This document shows positions 8,162 through 16,504 of a DNA stretch of 64,000 bases, piece after piece. The translations under genes were made by a program, and so were the position numbers. This DNA is from JAWKWH01 sp963669285. GTDB taxonomy: Bacteria; Pseudomonadota; Alphaproteobacteria; Rhizobiales; Rhizobiaceae. Location of the stretch: assembly GCA_963669285.2 (NCBI GenBank), contig CAXXSI010000014.1, forward strand, positions 248,001 to 312,000, read 5' to 3'. Position 1 is the stretch's first letter; every line of letters begins with the position of its first letter. The notes below the pieces were generated by a model, which was given only the letters and a program-made list of their open reading frames with translations, ran no database searches and was not told where the DNA came from.

Positions 8162-9073
8162 ATGCCGCTTGCCATGAACCGGGAGGTTTTCATCACCTGC
8201 GCCGTGACGGGTTCCGGCGCAACCCAGGACCGCAGCCCGCATGTTCCCCGTTCGCCCGAACAGATCGCCGATTCAGCAATAGACGCCGCCAAGGCAGGCG
8301 CGGCGATCGTGCATTGCCACGTCCGCGATCCGGAGACGGGGACACCACGGCGCGACGTCGATCTCTACCGGGAGGTGACCGAACGTATTCGCGAGGCCGA
8401 AATCGACGTCGTGCTCAACCTGACGGCCGGAATGGGCGGAGACATGACATTCGGGTCTACCGAGCATCCGCTGCCCCTCAACGAAGCCGGCACCGACATG
8501 GCCGGTGCCGCTGAGCGGGTCAAGCATGTCGCAGAGTGCCTGCCGGAAATCTGCACACTCGATTGCGGCACCATGAACTTCGCCGAAGCAGATTATGTGA
8601 TGACCAATACGCCCGGTATGCTGCAGGCGATGGGTTCGATGATGACCGCCCTGGGCGTGAAGCCGGAAATCGAAGCCTTCGATACCGGGCATCTCTGGTA
8701 TGCCAAGCAACTCGTCAAAGACGGCATTCTGGACAGTCCGGCACTTGTGCAGCTTTGCATGGGTGTGCCGTGGGGCGCACCGGACGACCTCAACACGTTT
8801 ATGGCAATGGTCAATAATGTGCCGGAGGATTGGACGTTTTCGGCGTTTTCGCTCGGGCGAAACCAGATGGCCTATGCGGCGGCGGCCGTGCTGGCGGGCG
8901 GCAATGTACGCGTCGGCCTGGAGGACAATCTCTGGCTCGGCAAGGGCGCGCTGGCGACCAATGCGCAACTGGTCGAGCGTGCAGCGACAATTGTCGAGAA
9001 CATGGGCGCCCGGGTGATCGGCGCGGATGAAGTGCGCGCCAAACTCGGCTTGACCAAGCGAGCACTGAAATGA
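8162..9073 (+). CDS. Beta-keto acid cleavage enzyme (BKACE, DUF849), probable 3-dehydrocarnitine cleavage
   Basis: A 303 aa TIM-barrel Zn2+ enzyme of the DUF849/BKACE family. Members condense a beta-keto acid with acetyl-CoA to give acetoacetate and a new acyl-CoA. The zinc-binding IVHCHVRD motif lies near the N-terminus, with VLNLTAGMGG, CGTMNF and the C-terminal VRVGLEDNL, whose Glu is typically catalytic. Start ATG 8162 follows GGGAGGAAA with 7 nt spacing after GGAGG. The neighbouring carnitine dehydrogenase makes 3-dehydrocarnitine, a known BKACE substrate giving betainyl-CoA plus acetoacetate. The family is certain; the substrate comes from context. Confidence 0.85.
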   Translation: MPLAMNREVFITCAVTGSGATQDRSPHVPRSPEQIADSAIDAAKAGAAIVHCHVRDPETGTPRRDVDLYREVTERIREAEIDVVLNLTAGMGGDMTFGSTEHPLPLNEAGTDMAGAAERVKHVAECLPEICTLDCGTMNFAEADYVMTNTPGMLQAMGSMMTALGVKPEIEAFDTGHLWYAKQLVKDGILDSPALVQLCMGVPWGAPDDLNTFMAMVNNVPEDWTFSAFSLGRNQMAYAAAAVLAGGNVRVGLEDNLWLGKGALATNAQLVERAATIVENMGARVIGADEVRAKLGLTKRALK

Positions 9074-9187
9074 AACAGCAACCTGACACCTCGATGGCGA
9101 TGTCGAATTCGAGCAGGGGTGCGGTTCTGTCGTCTTGTGCGCCGAGGGTATTGGCTTCGGATTCCTGTGCGCTAGAAACACTAGATC

Positions 9188-9724
9188 ATGACGAGAATTA
9201 CCCGCCGCACCATTTTGAAGACCGTTCACTGGATCATGCTTCCACTCTTGGTCTGGTTTGTGCTGGTTGGCCCACCAGAAGCCATGGCGCTGGGATCATG
9301 GGGATTTCGGTTTCATTCAAATCTCGCTTTGTTGTTCGTGATCCTGTGTCTTGCCTGGACCGGCGACTTCGTTTGGCGCGGCATGGCCACCACCCGGACA
9401 CCGAGGCTGCCAGGCTGGGCAAAGCGGTTCCACTGGTGGCTGCACCGGATCATCGTCTGGTCTCTATTTGTTGTGGCACTTACCGGTTTTCTGCTCGGTC
9501 TGACATCATCACGGCTTTTGAAGGCTGGAGGTTTTCTGCCAATCGCACCGCCGCTCGGCATGAAAGAAGCGAATGCCTGGGTCGGGCTGGTTCATATCGT
9601 CGAGTTCTACGGTCTTGCCCTTCTGGTGGCGGTTCACGCCGCATTTCATATCTGGCGTCACGTCAAACTGAAAGACAACGCGCTACGGGTCATGGTTCCC
9701 AAACCACTACACCGTTTTCTGTAG
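9188..9724 (+). CDS. Cytochrome b561-like four-helix membrane protein
   Basis: A 178 aa protein with four hydrophobic segments (about 16-33, 45-63, 88-107 and 135-155) and histidines placed at helix ends and centres (H14, the HWWLHR pair, LVHIVEF, HAAFHIWRH), as expected for bis-haem b coordination. It is probably an electron carrier between a dehydrogenase and the quinone pool. It sits between the BKACE and carnitine dehydrogenase genes, so it may serve a partner oxidoreductase in methyl-ammonium catabolism; none is encoded next to it. The family call is moderate and the partner unknown. Confidence 0.65.
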   Translation: MTRITRRTILKTVHWIMLPLLVWFVLVGPPEAMALGSWGFRFHSNLALLFVILCLAWTGDFVWRGMATTRTPRLPGWAKRFHWWLHRIIVWSLFVVALTGFLLGLTSSRLLKAGGFLPIAPPLGMKEANAWVGLVHIVEFYGLALLVAVHAAFHIWRHVKLKDNALRVMVPKPLHRFL

Positions 9725-9797
9725 GCGTTTTCCTCCACATCGGTGAAAGGCCAAATGATCGGTCTGTATTGATTTTGTGCCGAAGTGGAGCAGGCAC

Positions 9798-10796
9798 ATG
9801 ATCAAAATGGCGGCGATTGTTGGCGGCGGCGTAATCGGTGGCGGCTGGGCAGCCCGGTTGGCGCTCAACGGGATTGATGTGACGATTTTCGATCCCGATC
9901 CCGACGCAGAACGCAAGATATCGGAAGTCATGGCCAACGCCCGACACGCCCACAATAAGATGGTACCGAATACGCAAGTTTCGGAAGGGCGAATTACCTT
10001 TGCCGGGTCGCTCGAACAAGCTGTCACCGACGCGGATCTCGTCCAGGAAAGCGTGCCGGAGCGTCTCGAGATAAAACACAAGGTGCTCGCCGAGATAGAC
10101 GCCCATGCCAAAGAAACGGCGCTCATTGGCTCATCGACGTCGGGCCTGAAGCCGTCCGACATGCAGACGGCGATGGAGCGGCCCGAACGTCTGTTCGTCG
10201 CTCATCCATTCAATCCGGTCTATCTGCTGCCTGTCGTCGAGATCGTCGGTGGGCGGGATACATCTGCGGAGTCGATCGAGCGGGCGATCACGGTCTACGC
10301 CTCGATCGGCATGAAGCCAGTTCATGTCAAGAAGGAGATCGAGGCTTTCGTCGCCGACCGCCTGCTGGAAGCGATTTGGCGCGAATCATTGTGGCTGATC
10401 AAGGACGGCATCTGCACTACCGAGGATCTTGATGACATTGTCCGCTATGGCTTTGGCCTCCGCTATGCGCAAATGGGCGTGTTTGACACCTATCGAACTG
10501 CCGGTGGCGAAGCCGGCATGCGCCACTTCCTCGCCCAGTTCGGTCCTTGCCTGAAATGGCCATGGACGAAGCTGATGGACGTGCCGGAATATGATGATGC
10601 GCTGGTCGATCTGATCGCGGGTCAGTCCGACGAGCAATCCGGGCATATGTCCATTCGCGAACTGGAGCGTGCTCGAGACGATAATCTCGTAGCCATCATG
10701 GATGCGCTTAGCCGGCAAAACGATGGCGATGGTTGGGGCGCCGGGCGCATTTTGAACATGTACCGAAAGCAGCTCACCAAACAAGCAGAAGGTTGA
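9798..10796 (+). CDS. cdhA: L-carnitine 3-dehydrogenase
   Basis: An NAD+-dependent 3-hydroxyacyl-CoA-dehydrogenase-fold enzyme of 332 aa that oxidises L-carnitine to 3-dehydrocarnitine. Visible features are the Rossmann motif GGGVIGGGWAAR (about 8-19), LVQESVPERLEIK, FVAHPFNPVYLLPVVEIV, and a C-terminal domain with YGFGLRYAQMGVFDTYR. ATG 9798 is chosen because a GGAGCAGG ribosome-binding site precedes it. The protein ends at the normal dehydrogenase length. The fused C-terminal hotdog thioesterase seen in some rhizobial homologues is absent, and no separate betainyl-CoA thioesterase is recognised nearby. The acyl-CoA dehydrogenase gene follows after 4 bp. Confidence 0.85.
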   Translation: MIKMAAIVGGGVIGGGWAARLALNGIDVTIFDPDPDAERKISEVMANARHAHNKMVPNTQVSEGRITFAGSLEQAVTDADLVQESVPERLEIKHKVLAEIDAHAKETALIGSSTSGLKPSDMQTAMERPERLFVAHPFNPVYLLPVVEIVGGRDTSAESIERAITVYASIGMKPVHVKKEIEAFVADRLLEAIWRESLWLIKDGICTTEDLDDIVRYGFGLRYAQMGVFDTYRTAGGEAGMRHFLAQFGPCLKWPWTKLMDVPEYDDALVDLIAGQSDEQSGHMSIRELERARDDNLVAIMDALSRQNDGDGWGAGRILNMYRKQLTKQAEG

Positions 10797-10800
10797 GCCG

Positions 10801-11964
10801 ATGGATTTTGCCTTGAGCGATGAGCAGCGCCTGATTGTCGATACGACACGCGCTTTTGTCGAAAACGAACTCTACCCCCACGAGCTCGAGATCGAACAGT
10901 CGGGCCATCTGGAGATGGATTTGATCCGCGAGATCCAGGCCAAGGCAATTGAAGCCGGACTTTATGCAGCCAACATTCCCGAGGAGTACGGTGGTGCGGG
11001 GCTCGATACGCTGACATGGCTTCTCTACGAGAAGGAACTCGGCAAAGCCAACTATGCGCTGCACTGGACCTGCGTCGCCCGGCCATCAAATATTCTGTGC
11101 GCCGGCACACCCGAGCAACGGGAGAAATATCTGGAACCCTGTGTGCGCGGCGAGAAATGGGATTGCCTGGCAATGACTGAACCGGGGGCCGGTTCGGATC
11201 TGCGCGGCATGAAGGCATCGGCAAAGCGCGACGGCGACGACTGGATTCTGAATGGAACCAAGCACTTCATCAGCCATGCCGACATTGCTGATTTCGCCAT
11301 CTGTTTCATGGCGTCGGGCGAGGAGGATACGCCACGCGGTAAAAAGAAGCTGATCACAGCGTTCTTTGTCGACAAGGGAACACCGGGCTTTAGCGTACGC
11401 GACGGCTATCGCAATGTTTCGCACCGTGGCTATACCAATGCCGTTCTGGAATTCGATGATTGCCGGCTTCCAGCGCAGTCGGTGCTCGGCGAAGTGGACA
11501 GAGGATTCGATGTCGCAAACGAATGGCTCGGCGCCACACGATTGCAGGTCGCCGCAACCTGTCTGGGGCGCGCCGAACGTGCCTTTGGCCTTGCAGTGGA
11601 ATGGGCCGCAGAAAGAAAGCAATTCGGCCAGCAAATCGGCAAATTCCAGGGCGTCTCGTTCAAGCTGGCCGACATGGCGACCGAACTGAAAGCCGCCGAA
11701 CTGCTGACACTGGAAGCCGGTTGGAAATTCGATCACGGCACGGTCACCGACTCCGACATGGCGATTGCCAAACTGAAAGCCACCGAGATGCTGGCTTTTG
11801 TTGCCGACGAAGCCATTCAGATCCACGGCGGCATGGGCCTGATGGACGAACTGCCACTTGAGCGGATCTGGCGCGATGCGAGAGTGGAACGAATCTGGGA
11901 GGGTACTTCGGAAATTCAGCGCCACATCATCTCCCGCGCGCTTTTACGCCCATTGGGTGCGTGA
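10801..11964 (+). CDS. Acyl-CoA dehydrogenase
   Basis: A 387 aa flavin-dependent dehydrogenase introducing an alpha-beta double bond into an acyl-CoA. The family signatures are present: MTEPGAGSDL near residue 120, the KQFGQQIGKFQ region, the IHGGMG motif, and the C-terminal IWEGTSEIQR containing the likely catalytic Glu. In this operon a plausible substrate is gamma-butyrobetainyl-CoA or another betaine-type acyl-CoA, giving crotonobetainyl-CoA for the downstream hydratases. That assignment is by context only; the general call is secure. Confidence 0.85.
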   Translation: MDFALSDEQRLIVDTTRAFVENELYPHELEIEQSGHLEMDLIREIQAKAIEAGLYAANIPEEYGGAGLDTLTWLLYEKELGKANYALHWTCVARPSNILCAGTPEQREKYLEPCVRGEKWDCLAMTEPGAGSDLRGMKASAKRDGDDWILNGTKHFISHADIADFAICFMASGEEDTPRGKKKLITAFFVDKGTPGFSVRDGYRNVSHRGYTNAVLEFDDCRLPAQSVLGEVDRGFDVANEWLGATRLQVAATCLGRAERAFGLAVEWAAERKQFGQQIGKFQGVSFKLADMATELKAAELLTLEAGWKFDHGTVTDSDMAIAKLKATEMLAFVADEAIQIHGGMGLMDELPLERIWRDARVERIWEGTSEIQRHIISRALLRPLGA

Positions 11965-11976
11965 CGGACGGCTCTG

Positions 11977-12669
11977 ATGGCAGCAAAACCGGTAATTCGC
12001 GAGGTTGAACTTTATCCACCGGTGAAGGCCTTTCTGGAAGGCCAGGGCTACCAGGTCAAAAGCGAGGTGGGGGCAGCCGACATCGTTGCCGTGCGTGGCT
12101 CGGAAGCGCCGGTGATCGTCGAACTGAAGACCGGTTTCTCGCTCACACTCTTTCACCAGGCGATCGAGCGACTGAAACTGACCGATGCCGTCTATGTCGC
12201 GGTGCCTGAATGGTCCGGACGCGCCGGATGGAAGAGCTTTGTCGCCAACCGGACATTGTGCAGACGGCTCGGCCTCGGTCTGATGACGGTTAAGCCTGCC
12301 AGCGGCCAGATTGACGTGCATCTCGATCCCGGACCTTACGCACCGCGGAAATCTGCCGGGCGGCGTGAAAGACTGCTGCGCGAATTCCAGCATCGGGTCG
12401 GCGACCCCAATACCGGTGGGCAAACACGAAAACGGCTGATGACCACCTACCGGCAGAATGCGCTGCGCTGTGTTGCCATCCTCGCAACCAACGGTCCAAC
12501 GAAAGCGTCCGAGGTTGCGCGGATGACCGGCGTCGCCAAAGCCCGGTCGATCCTGGCCGACGATCACTATGGCTGGTTTGAACGCGTGGAACGCGGTGTG
12601 TATCAGCTTACGCCCAAGGGCAGGTCGGCGGTGAGCGAATATGCCGGCGAGATCGAGGTGCTGCAATGA
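11977..12669 (+). CDS. DUF2161 family protein with PD-(D/E)XK nuclease-like core
   Basis: A 230 aa protein. The N-terminal half has a PD-(D/E)XK pattern: D35 in GAADIVAV, then E49-L50-K51 in VIVELKTGF. The C-terminal third reads as a winged-helix-like domain (NGPTKASEVARMTGVAKARSI; GVYQLTPKGR). A restriction-enzyme fold and possible DNA binding are therefore likely, but no cellular role is known to me. It sits inside the catabolic operon and is translationally coupled: its stop TGA overlaps the next gene's ATG (ATGA at 12666-12669). It could be a regulator, a DNA repair factor or a passenger. Confidence 0.75.
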   Translation: MAAKPVIREVELYPPVKAFLEGQGYQVKSEVGAADIVAVRGSEAPVIVELKTGFSLTLFHQAIERLKLTDAVYVAVPEWSGRAGWKSFVANRTLCRRLGLGLMTVKPASGQIDVHLDPGPYAPRKSAGRRERLLREFQHRVGDPNTGGQTRKRLMTTYRQNALRCVAILATNGPTKASEVARMTGVAKARSILADDHYGWFERVERGVYQLTPKGRSAVSEYAGEIEVLQ

Positions 12670-14753
12670 CCGGCCATCTCAAACGCCTTCTTGATCCCGG
12701 ATCAATCGCCTATATCGGCGGCGCCCAGATTGCCGGCCCGATCCGGGCCAGCCTGCGGGCCGGATATGATGGTGAAATCCGGGTTATTAACCCGGTTCGT
12801 GACGAGATAGATGGTATCGCCTGTGCGCCATCGATTGCCGATCTGCCGTCACCGCCCGATGCCGCCGTTGTCGCCCTTTCACCGGAACGGGCCATCGCCA
12901 CTGTCGAGGAATTATCGAGGGCAGGTGCCGGCGGCGCGGTGGTCATGTCGTCGGGGTTTGCCGAGATTGGTACGGATGTTGGCCGAGACAGGCAGGAAAG
13001 GCTAAAAATCGCAGCCGGCGCCATGCCGCTGCTCGGCCCAAACTGTATGGGGCTGATCAACCAATTCTCCGGTGCAGCCGTCTGGGGCGACGACAATCAC
13101 ATCGAGCGGCAAACCGGACCCGCGGCCGCCATCATTTCGCAAAGCGGTGCGTTGCTGATCGGCATGACCAATGTCGAGGAAGCGTTCCCGCTCGGCTATG
13201 CGGTGAGCGTCGGAAACCAGTCCGGTACATCCGTCAGCGAACTGATCGATGCAGTGCTCGCCGATGAACGCATCAACGCCATTGGTCTTTATATCGAGGG
13301 GCTCGATGACGGCGAAGCGTTTGGGCAAGCCTGCCTCCGGGCAGTCGACAAGGGTGTGCCCGTTGTCGCGCTCAAGGGCGGCGATGGCGAACAGGGTTCC
13401 AGGGTCTCGCTCAGCCACACCGCCTCGATGGTGATGGAACGCGATATTTGGCAGGCGTTCTGCACACGGTTCGCAATTGTGGAGGTTTTCTCTCCCAAGG
13501 CGCTGGTGGAATCGCTGAAACTGCTGACGATCGGCGGCCTGCCAAAAGGGAACCGAGTGTCCATCGTGTCCTATTCCGGAGGTCTCAATGGACTGGCGGC
13601 CGCAGCGGCGGCCAAAAACGGGCTTGAATTGCCGATGCCGACACCGGCGAACGCCGAAATGCTGGCGCAAACCATGCCGGAAACGGTAACACTCAATAAT
13701 CCGCTGGACCTCAACATTCCATTCAGGGCAAGCGACGGCTCGATCTCGATGCAGAACACCGCCGGTGTTGCCGATGCCCTGGTGGCATTCGGCGAAAACG
13801 TCAGCGACCAGATGGCATTCTTTATCGATGTCCCGCGGCCGGGCGTGGCCGGTCTTGACAAGGTCTGGTGCGATTCACTGGAAGCACTGACAACCGTGAG
13901 GCGGAAGCTTGGCATTCCGATCTCGGTTGCAGGGATATTGCCGGAAGGCCTGTCGCCGGATTTCCGAAAGCACATGCAGGCCAACGGCGTCGCCGCGCTA
14001 CAGGGTTATGCTGACACCATGGAGGCGTTGACCGTCAGTGCCGGCGTAGCGTCTGCGCAAGACAGGCTGAAGTCACAACGCAAATCGAAGCCCCTGCTGC
14101 ACGGCGCAATCCCTACTTGCCCAAGGATGCTCGATGAAGCGGAATCGAAATACGCACTTTCCGGTTTCGGTCTGGAGACGCCGGTCAATCGTGCGGTCTC
14201 TATCGCCGATGCCCCCGCTGCAGCCGCAGAAATCGGATTTCCCGTTGCCGTCAAGGTTTTGAGTTCCACCATCGCCCACAAAGCACAGGTCGGCGGTGTG
14301 GCATTGGATTTGCAAGATACGAACGCGGTTGAAGTGGCGTGCAGGCGGATGGCGCGAACGGTGTCCCAGGCCGAAAGCGGCCATGAGGTTACCAATGTAA
14401 TTGTGGAAGGTATGGTGACCGGAGCCGATGCCGAACTGATCGTCGGCGTGAAGCGCCATCCGGCAATAGGACTTGCGCTGATGGTGGGGCGGGGCGGTAC
14501 GCGAACAGAGGAAATGGCGCGCTTTGAAACGACTTTGCTGCCGCTGACAGACGGTGCGCTCGATGCCATTTTCGCCAGGCTTGGCGTCAACGGACACCCG
14601 GCTGCAAATGAACTGCGGAAGGCCTGTCAGGCCGTGGCTGCCTATGCGATATCGCAGAGCGAAAGGCTGATGAGCCTTGATGTCAATCCGGTCATGCTGA
14701 CCAGTGACGGCCGGGCACTGGCCGCCGATGCACTGATCGTATTGGGAGAATGA
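12666..14753 (+). CDS. ADP-forming acyl-CoA synthetase (acetate-CoA ligase family)
   Basis: A 695 aa single-chain NDP-forming acyl-CoA synthetase that makes or hydrolyses an acyl-CoA with ATP/ADP through a phosphohistidine. Domain order: N-terminal CoA-binding Rossmann domain (LLDPGSIAYIGGA; LLGPNCMGLIN), flavodoxin-like ligase domains with the likely phospho-His H251 in SLSHTASM, then an ATP-grasp domain from about 480 (GFPVAVKVLSSTIAHK; SLDVNPVML). Both ends overlap neighbouring genes by 4 bp (ATGA), indicating one transcript. It may activate acetoacetate, crotonobetaine or gamma-butyrobetaine for the operon; the substrate is not readable from sequence. Confidence 0.85.
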   Translation: MTGHLKRLLDPGSIAYIGGAQIAGPIRASLRAGYDGEIRVINPVRDEIDGIACAPSIADLPSPPDAAVVALSPERAIATVEELSRAGAGGAVVMSSGFAEIGTDVGRDRQERLKIAAGAMPLLGPNCMGLINQFSGAAVWGDDNHIERQTGPAAAIISQSGALLIGMTNVEEAFPLGYAVSVGNQSGTSVSELIDAVLADERINAIGLYIEGLDDGEAFGQACLRAVDKGVPVVALKGGDGEQGSRVSLSHTASMVMERDIWQAFCTRFAIVEVFSPKALVESLKLLTIGGLPKGNRVSIVSYSGGLNGLAAAAAAKNGLELPMPTPANAEMLAQTMPETVTLNNPLDLNIPFRASDGSISMQNTAGVADALVAFGENVSDQMAFFIDVPRPGVAGLDKVWCDSLEALTTVRRKLGIPISVAGILPEGLSPDFRKHMQANGVAALQGYADTMEALTVSAGVASAQDRLKSQRKSKPLLHGAIPTCPRMLDEAESKYALSGFGLETPVNRAVSIADAPAAAAEIGFPVAVKVLSSTIAHKAQVGGVALDLQDTNAVEVACRRMARTVSQAESGHEVTNVIVEGMVTGADAELIVGVKRHPAIGLALMVGRGGTRTEEMARFETTLLPLTDGALDAIFARLGVNGHPAANELRKACQAVAAYAISQSERLMSLDVNPVMLTSDGRALAADALIVLGE

Positions 14754-15706
14754 GCATGGCGCTTACCGACCATATCGGACTGACGGGACCGGAATTCGAT
14801 GTCGACATCGAACGCGGCAAAATTCGCGAGTTTGCCCGCGCCATGTCGGCGCCGCTGGCGGAATTCGTGACCGGTATCAATCCAGTTATCCCGGCCATGT
14901 TTTTAGTCTCGGCGCCCTACACCTGGGGGTATACGCTGGAGCGACCGCGCGGAACGGTGTTTGAGAGGATCGGGCACAATCCCGCCGTTTCGCTGCATGC
15001 GGAGGAATCCTTTCGGTTCCACGGACGGCTTCTGCGGGCCGGAGACCGACTGACCGCAGTCGCCAAGCTGGAAGATGTGCGCGAGAAACGGGGTTCAAGC
15101 GGCGGAAATATGACCTTCACGACCACGCTGATCGAATACCGTGACATGGACGGAACATTGCGCGCCGAGCAGCGCACGGTCGGCGTGGTGACGTCCGATA
15201 CGCCGGGCAGCGGTGAATGGTCCTATGACCTTCCGGCCTACGAGCCACTGTATTCGTCGCTCGACCCGCGAACGCCGTTTGCCAATATAAAACGGTCAAC
15301 GTTTGAGGAGCTGCAAGAGGGATTTGGCCCCGGTCCGGTGGATGCCGGACCTCTCCTGATCCAGGACATCATTCGATTTCAAGGCGTTGTCGGTGAGGAC
15401 GATCCACTGCATCACGATCGAACCTGGGCCGAACAAAACGGTTATCCGGAAGTCTTCGGCCTGGGAACCTATCACGCCAGCATGATGTGTTCGTATGCCG
15501 CCCATTGGATCGCGCCTGAAACCGTGCGCTCGTTCAAAGTGCGGTTTCGCGAGGTGCGATGGCCGGGTGACCGGCTGCTGTATGAGGGCAAGGTCATGTC
15601 ACTCGATACCGAAAATCGGCAGGCAACGCTGCATTTGACATGCGCGCGCACAAATGGCGACCTGATCGATGAGGCTTGGATGGAATGCGATTTCAATGCG
15701 CAATGA
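14750..15706 (+). CDS. MaoC/FAS1-like hotdog dehydratase
   Basis: A 318 aa protein with two hotdog-like halves: an N-terminal FAS1-like dehydratase domain (about 15-150) and a C-terminal MaoC-like half with DDPLHHDRTWAEQNGYPEVFGLGTYHASM, resembling the hydratase motif with catalytic Asp/His. It probably hydrates or dehydrates an acyl-CoA. It overlaps the synthetase gene (ATGA) and is 12 bp upstream of a CaiD-like hydratase, so the operon encodes two structurally unrelated enoyl-CoA hydratase candidates. One may act on crotonobetainyl-CoA; alternatively this one could be a thioesterase. Confidence 0.75.
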   Translation: MSMALTDHIGLTGPEFDVDIERGKIREFARAMSAPLAEFVTGINPVIPAMFLVSAPYTWGYTLERPRGTVFERIGHNPAVSLHAEESFRFHGRLLRAGDRLTAVAKLEDVREKRGSSGGNMTFTTTLIEYRDMDGTLRAEQRTVGVVTSDTPGSGEWSYDLPAYEPLYSSLDPRTPFANIKRSTFEELQEGFGPGPVDAGPLLIQDIIRFQGVVGEDDPLHHDRTWAEQNGYPEVFGLGTYHASMMCSYAAHWIAPETVRSFKVRFREVRWPGDRLLYEGKVMSLDTENRQATLHLTCARTNGDLIDEAWMECDFNAQ

Positions 15707-15718
15707 CGGGAGAAAGCG

Positions 15719-16504
15719 ATGAGCGAGATCATCACAACAAGGCGTGAGAGCGGTGTTCTCGAAGTCACGCTTGACCGGCCCAAAGCCAACGCAATCGATC
15801 TAGCGACTTCGCGGTTGATGGGCAAAACTTTCAAGGATTTTCGCGATGATCCGGAATTGCGGGTGGCCATCGTGAAAACCGCAGGAGACAAATTCTTTTG
15901 TGCCGGCTGGGATCTGAAGGCAGCGGCTGACGGCGATGCCGTTGACGGCGATTACGGCGTCGGTGGATTTGCCGGCTTGCAGGAACTGCGCGACCTCAAC
16001 AAACCGGTGATCGCTGCGGTCAACGGCATGGCGGTTGGCGGCGGGTTTGAATTGGCGCTTTCCTGCGATCTGATCTACGCATCCGCACAATCCTCCTTCG
16101 CGCTGCCGGAAATCCGCGCCGGAACACTGGCGGACGCCGCGACTGTCAAGCTGCCGAAACGTATCCCATATCACGTGGCAATGGACCTGCTTTTCACTGG
16201 CAGATGGATGGACGCGCAGGAAGCCCACCGATGGGGATTGGTCAACGAGATGCTCGACGACAACGAAAAGCTGATGGAAAGAGTGTGGGAAATCGCACGT
16301 TTACTTGCGTCTGGACCACCATTAGTCTTTGCTTCTATTAAAGAAGTTGCAAGAGAATCAGAATCCATGAAGTTTCAGGAAGCAATGAACTGGATTACCA
16401 AGAGAAAATTTCGTACAGTAGATGAATTATACGACTCCGAGGACAATATGGAGGGATTCCGCGCCTTCGCCGAAAAACGCGACCCGGTGTGGAAAGGAAA
16501 ATAG
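15719..16504 (+). CDS. caiD: Enoyl-CoA hydratase/isomerase, CaiD-like (carnitinyl-CoA dehydratase)
   Basis: A 261 aa crotonase-fold enzyme. The oxyanion-hole motifs are present (FFCAGWDLKAAA; AVNGMAVGGGFELALSCD), followed by LPEIRAGTLADAATVKLPKR and FTGRWMDAQEAHRWGLVNEM, typical of carnitinyl-CoA dehydratases interconverting L-carnitinyl-CoA and crotonobetainyl-CoA. A ribosome-binding site (GGGAGAAAGCG) precedes ATG 15719. Codons from about 16297 to 16441 are strikingly AT-rich (TTA, AGA, ATT, AAA, GTA) compared with the rest of the gene, although the frame and protein are intact. The stop overlaps the next gene's GTG start. Confidence 0.85.
   Translation: MSEIITTRRESGVLEVTLDRPKANAIDLATSRLMGKTFKDFRDDPELRVAIVKTAGDKFFCAGWDLKAAADGDAVDGDYGVGGFAGLQELRDLNKPVIAAVNGMAVGGGFELALSCDLIYASAQSSFALPEIRAGTLADAATVKLPKRIPYHVAMDLLFTGRWMDAQEAHRWGLVNEMLDDNEKLMERVWEIARLLASGPPLVFASIKEVARESESMKFQEAMNWITKRKFRTVDELYDSEDNMEGFRAFAEKRDPVWKGK
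16297..16441 (+). other. AT-rich codon patch inside the CaiD-like gene
   Basis: About 145 bp near the 3' end of the gene use AT-ending and AT-rich codons almost throughout (TTA for Leu twice, AGA for Arg three times, AAA, ATT, GTA, ACA), whereas the sequence on both sides uses GC-rich rhizobial codons. The reading frame is continuous and the encoded stretch fits the family. The edges look abrupt. Intragenic recombination with a low-GC relative's gene, or a chimeric assembly, would both produce this. Confidence 0.7.
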
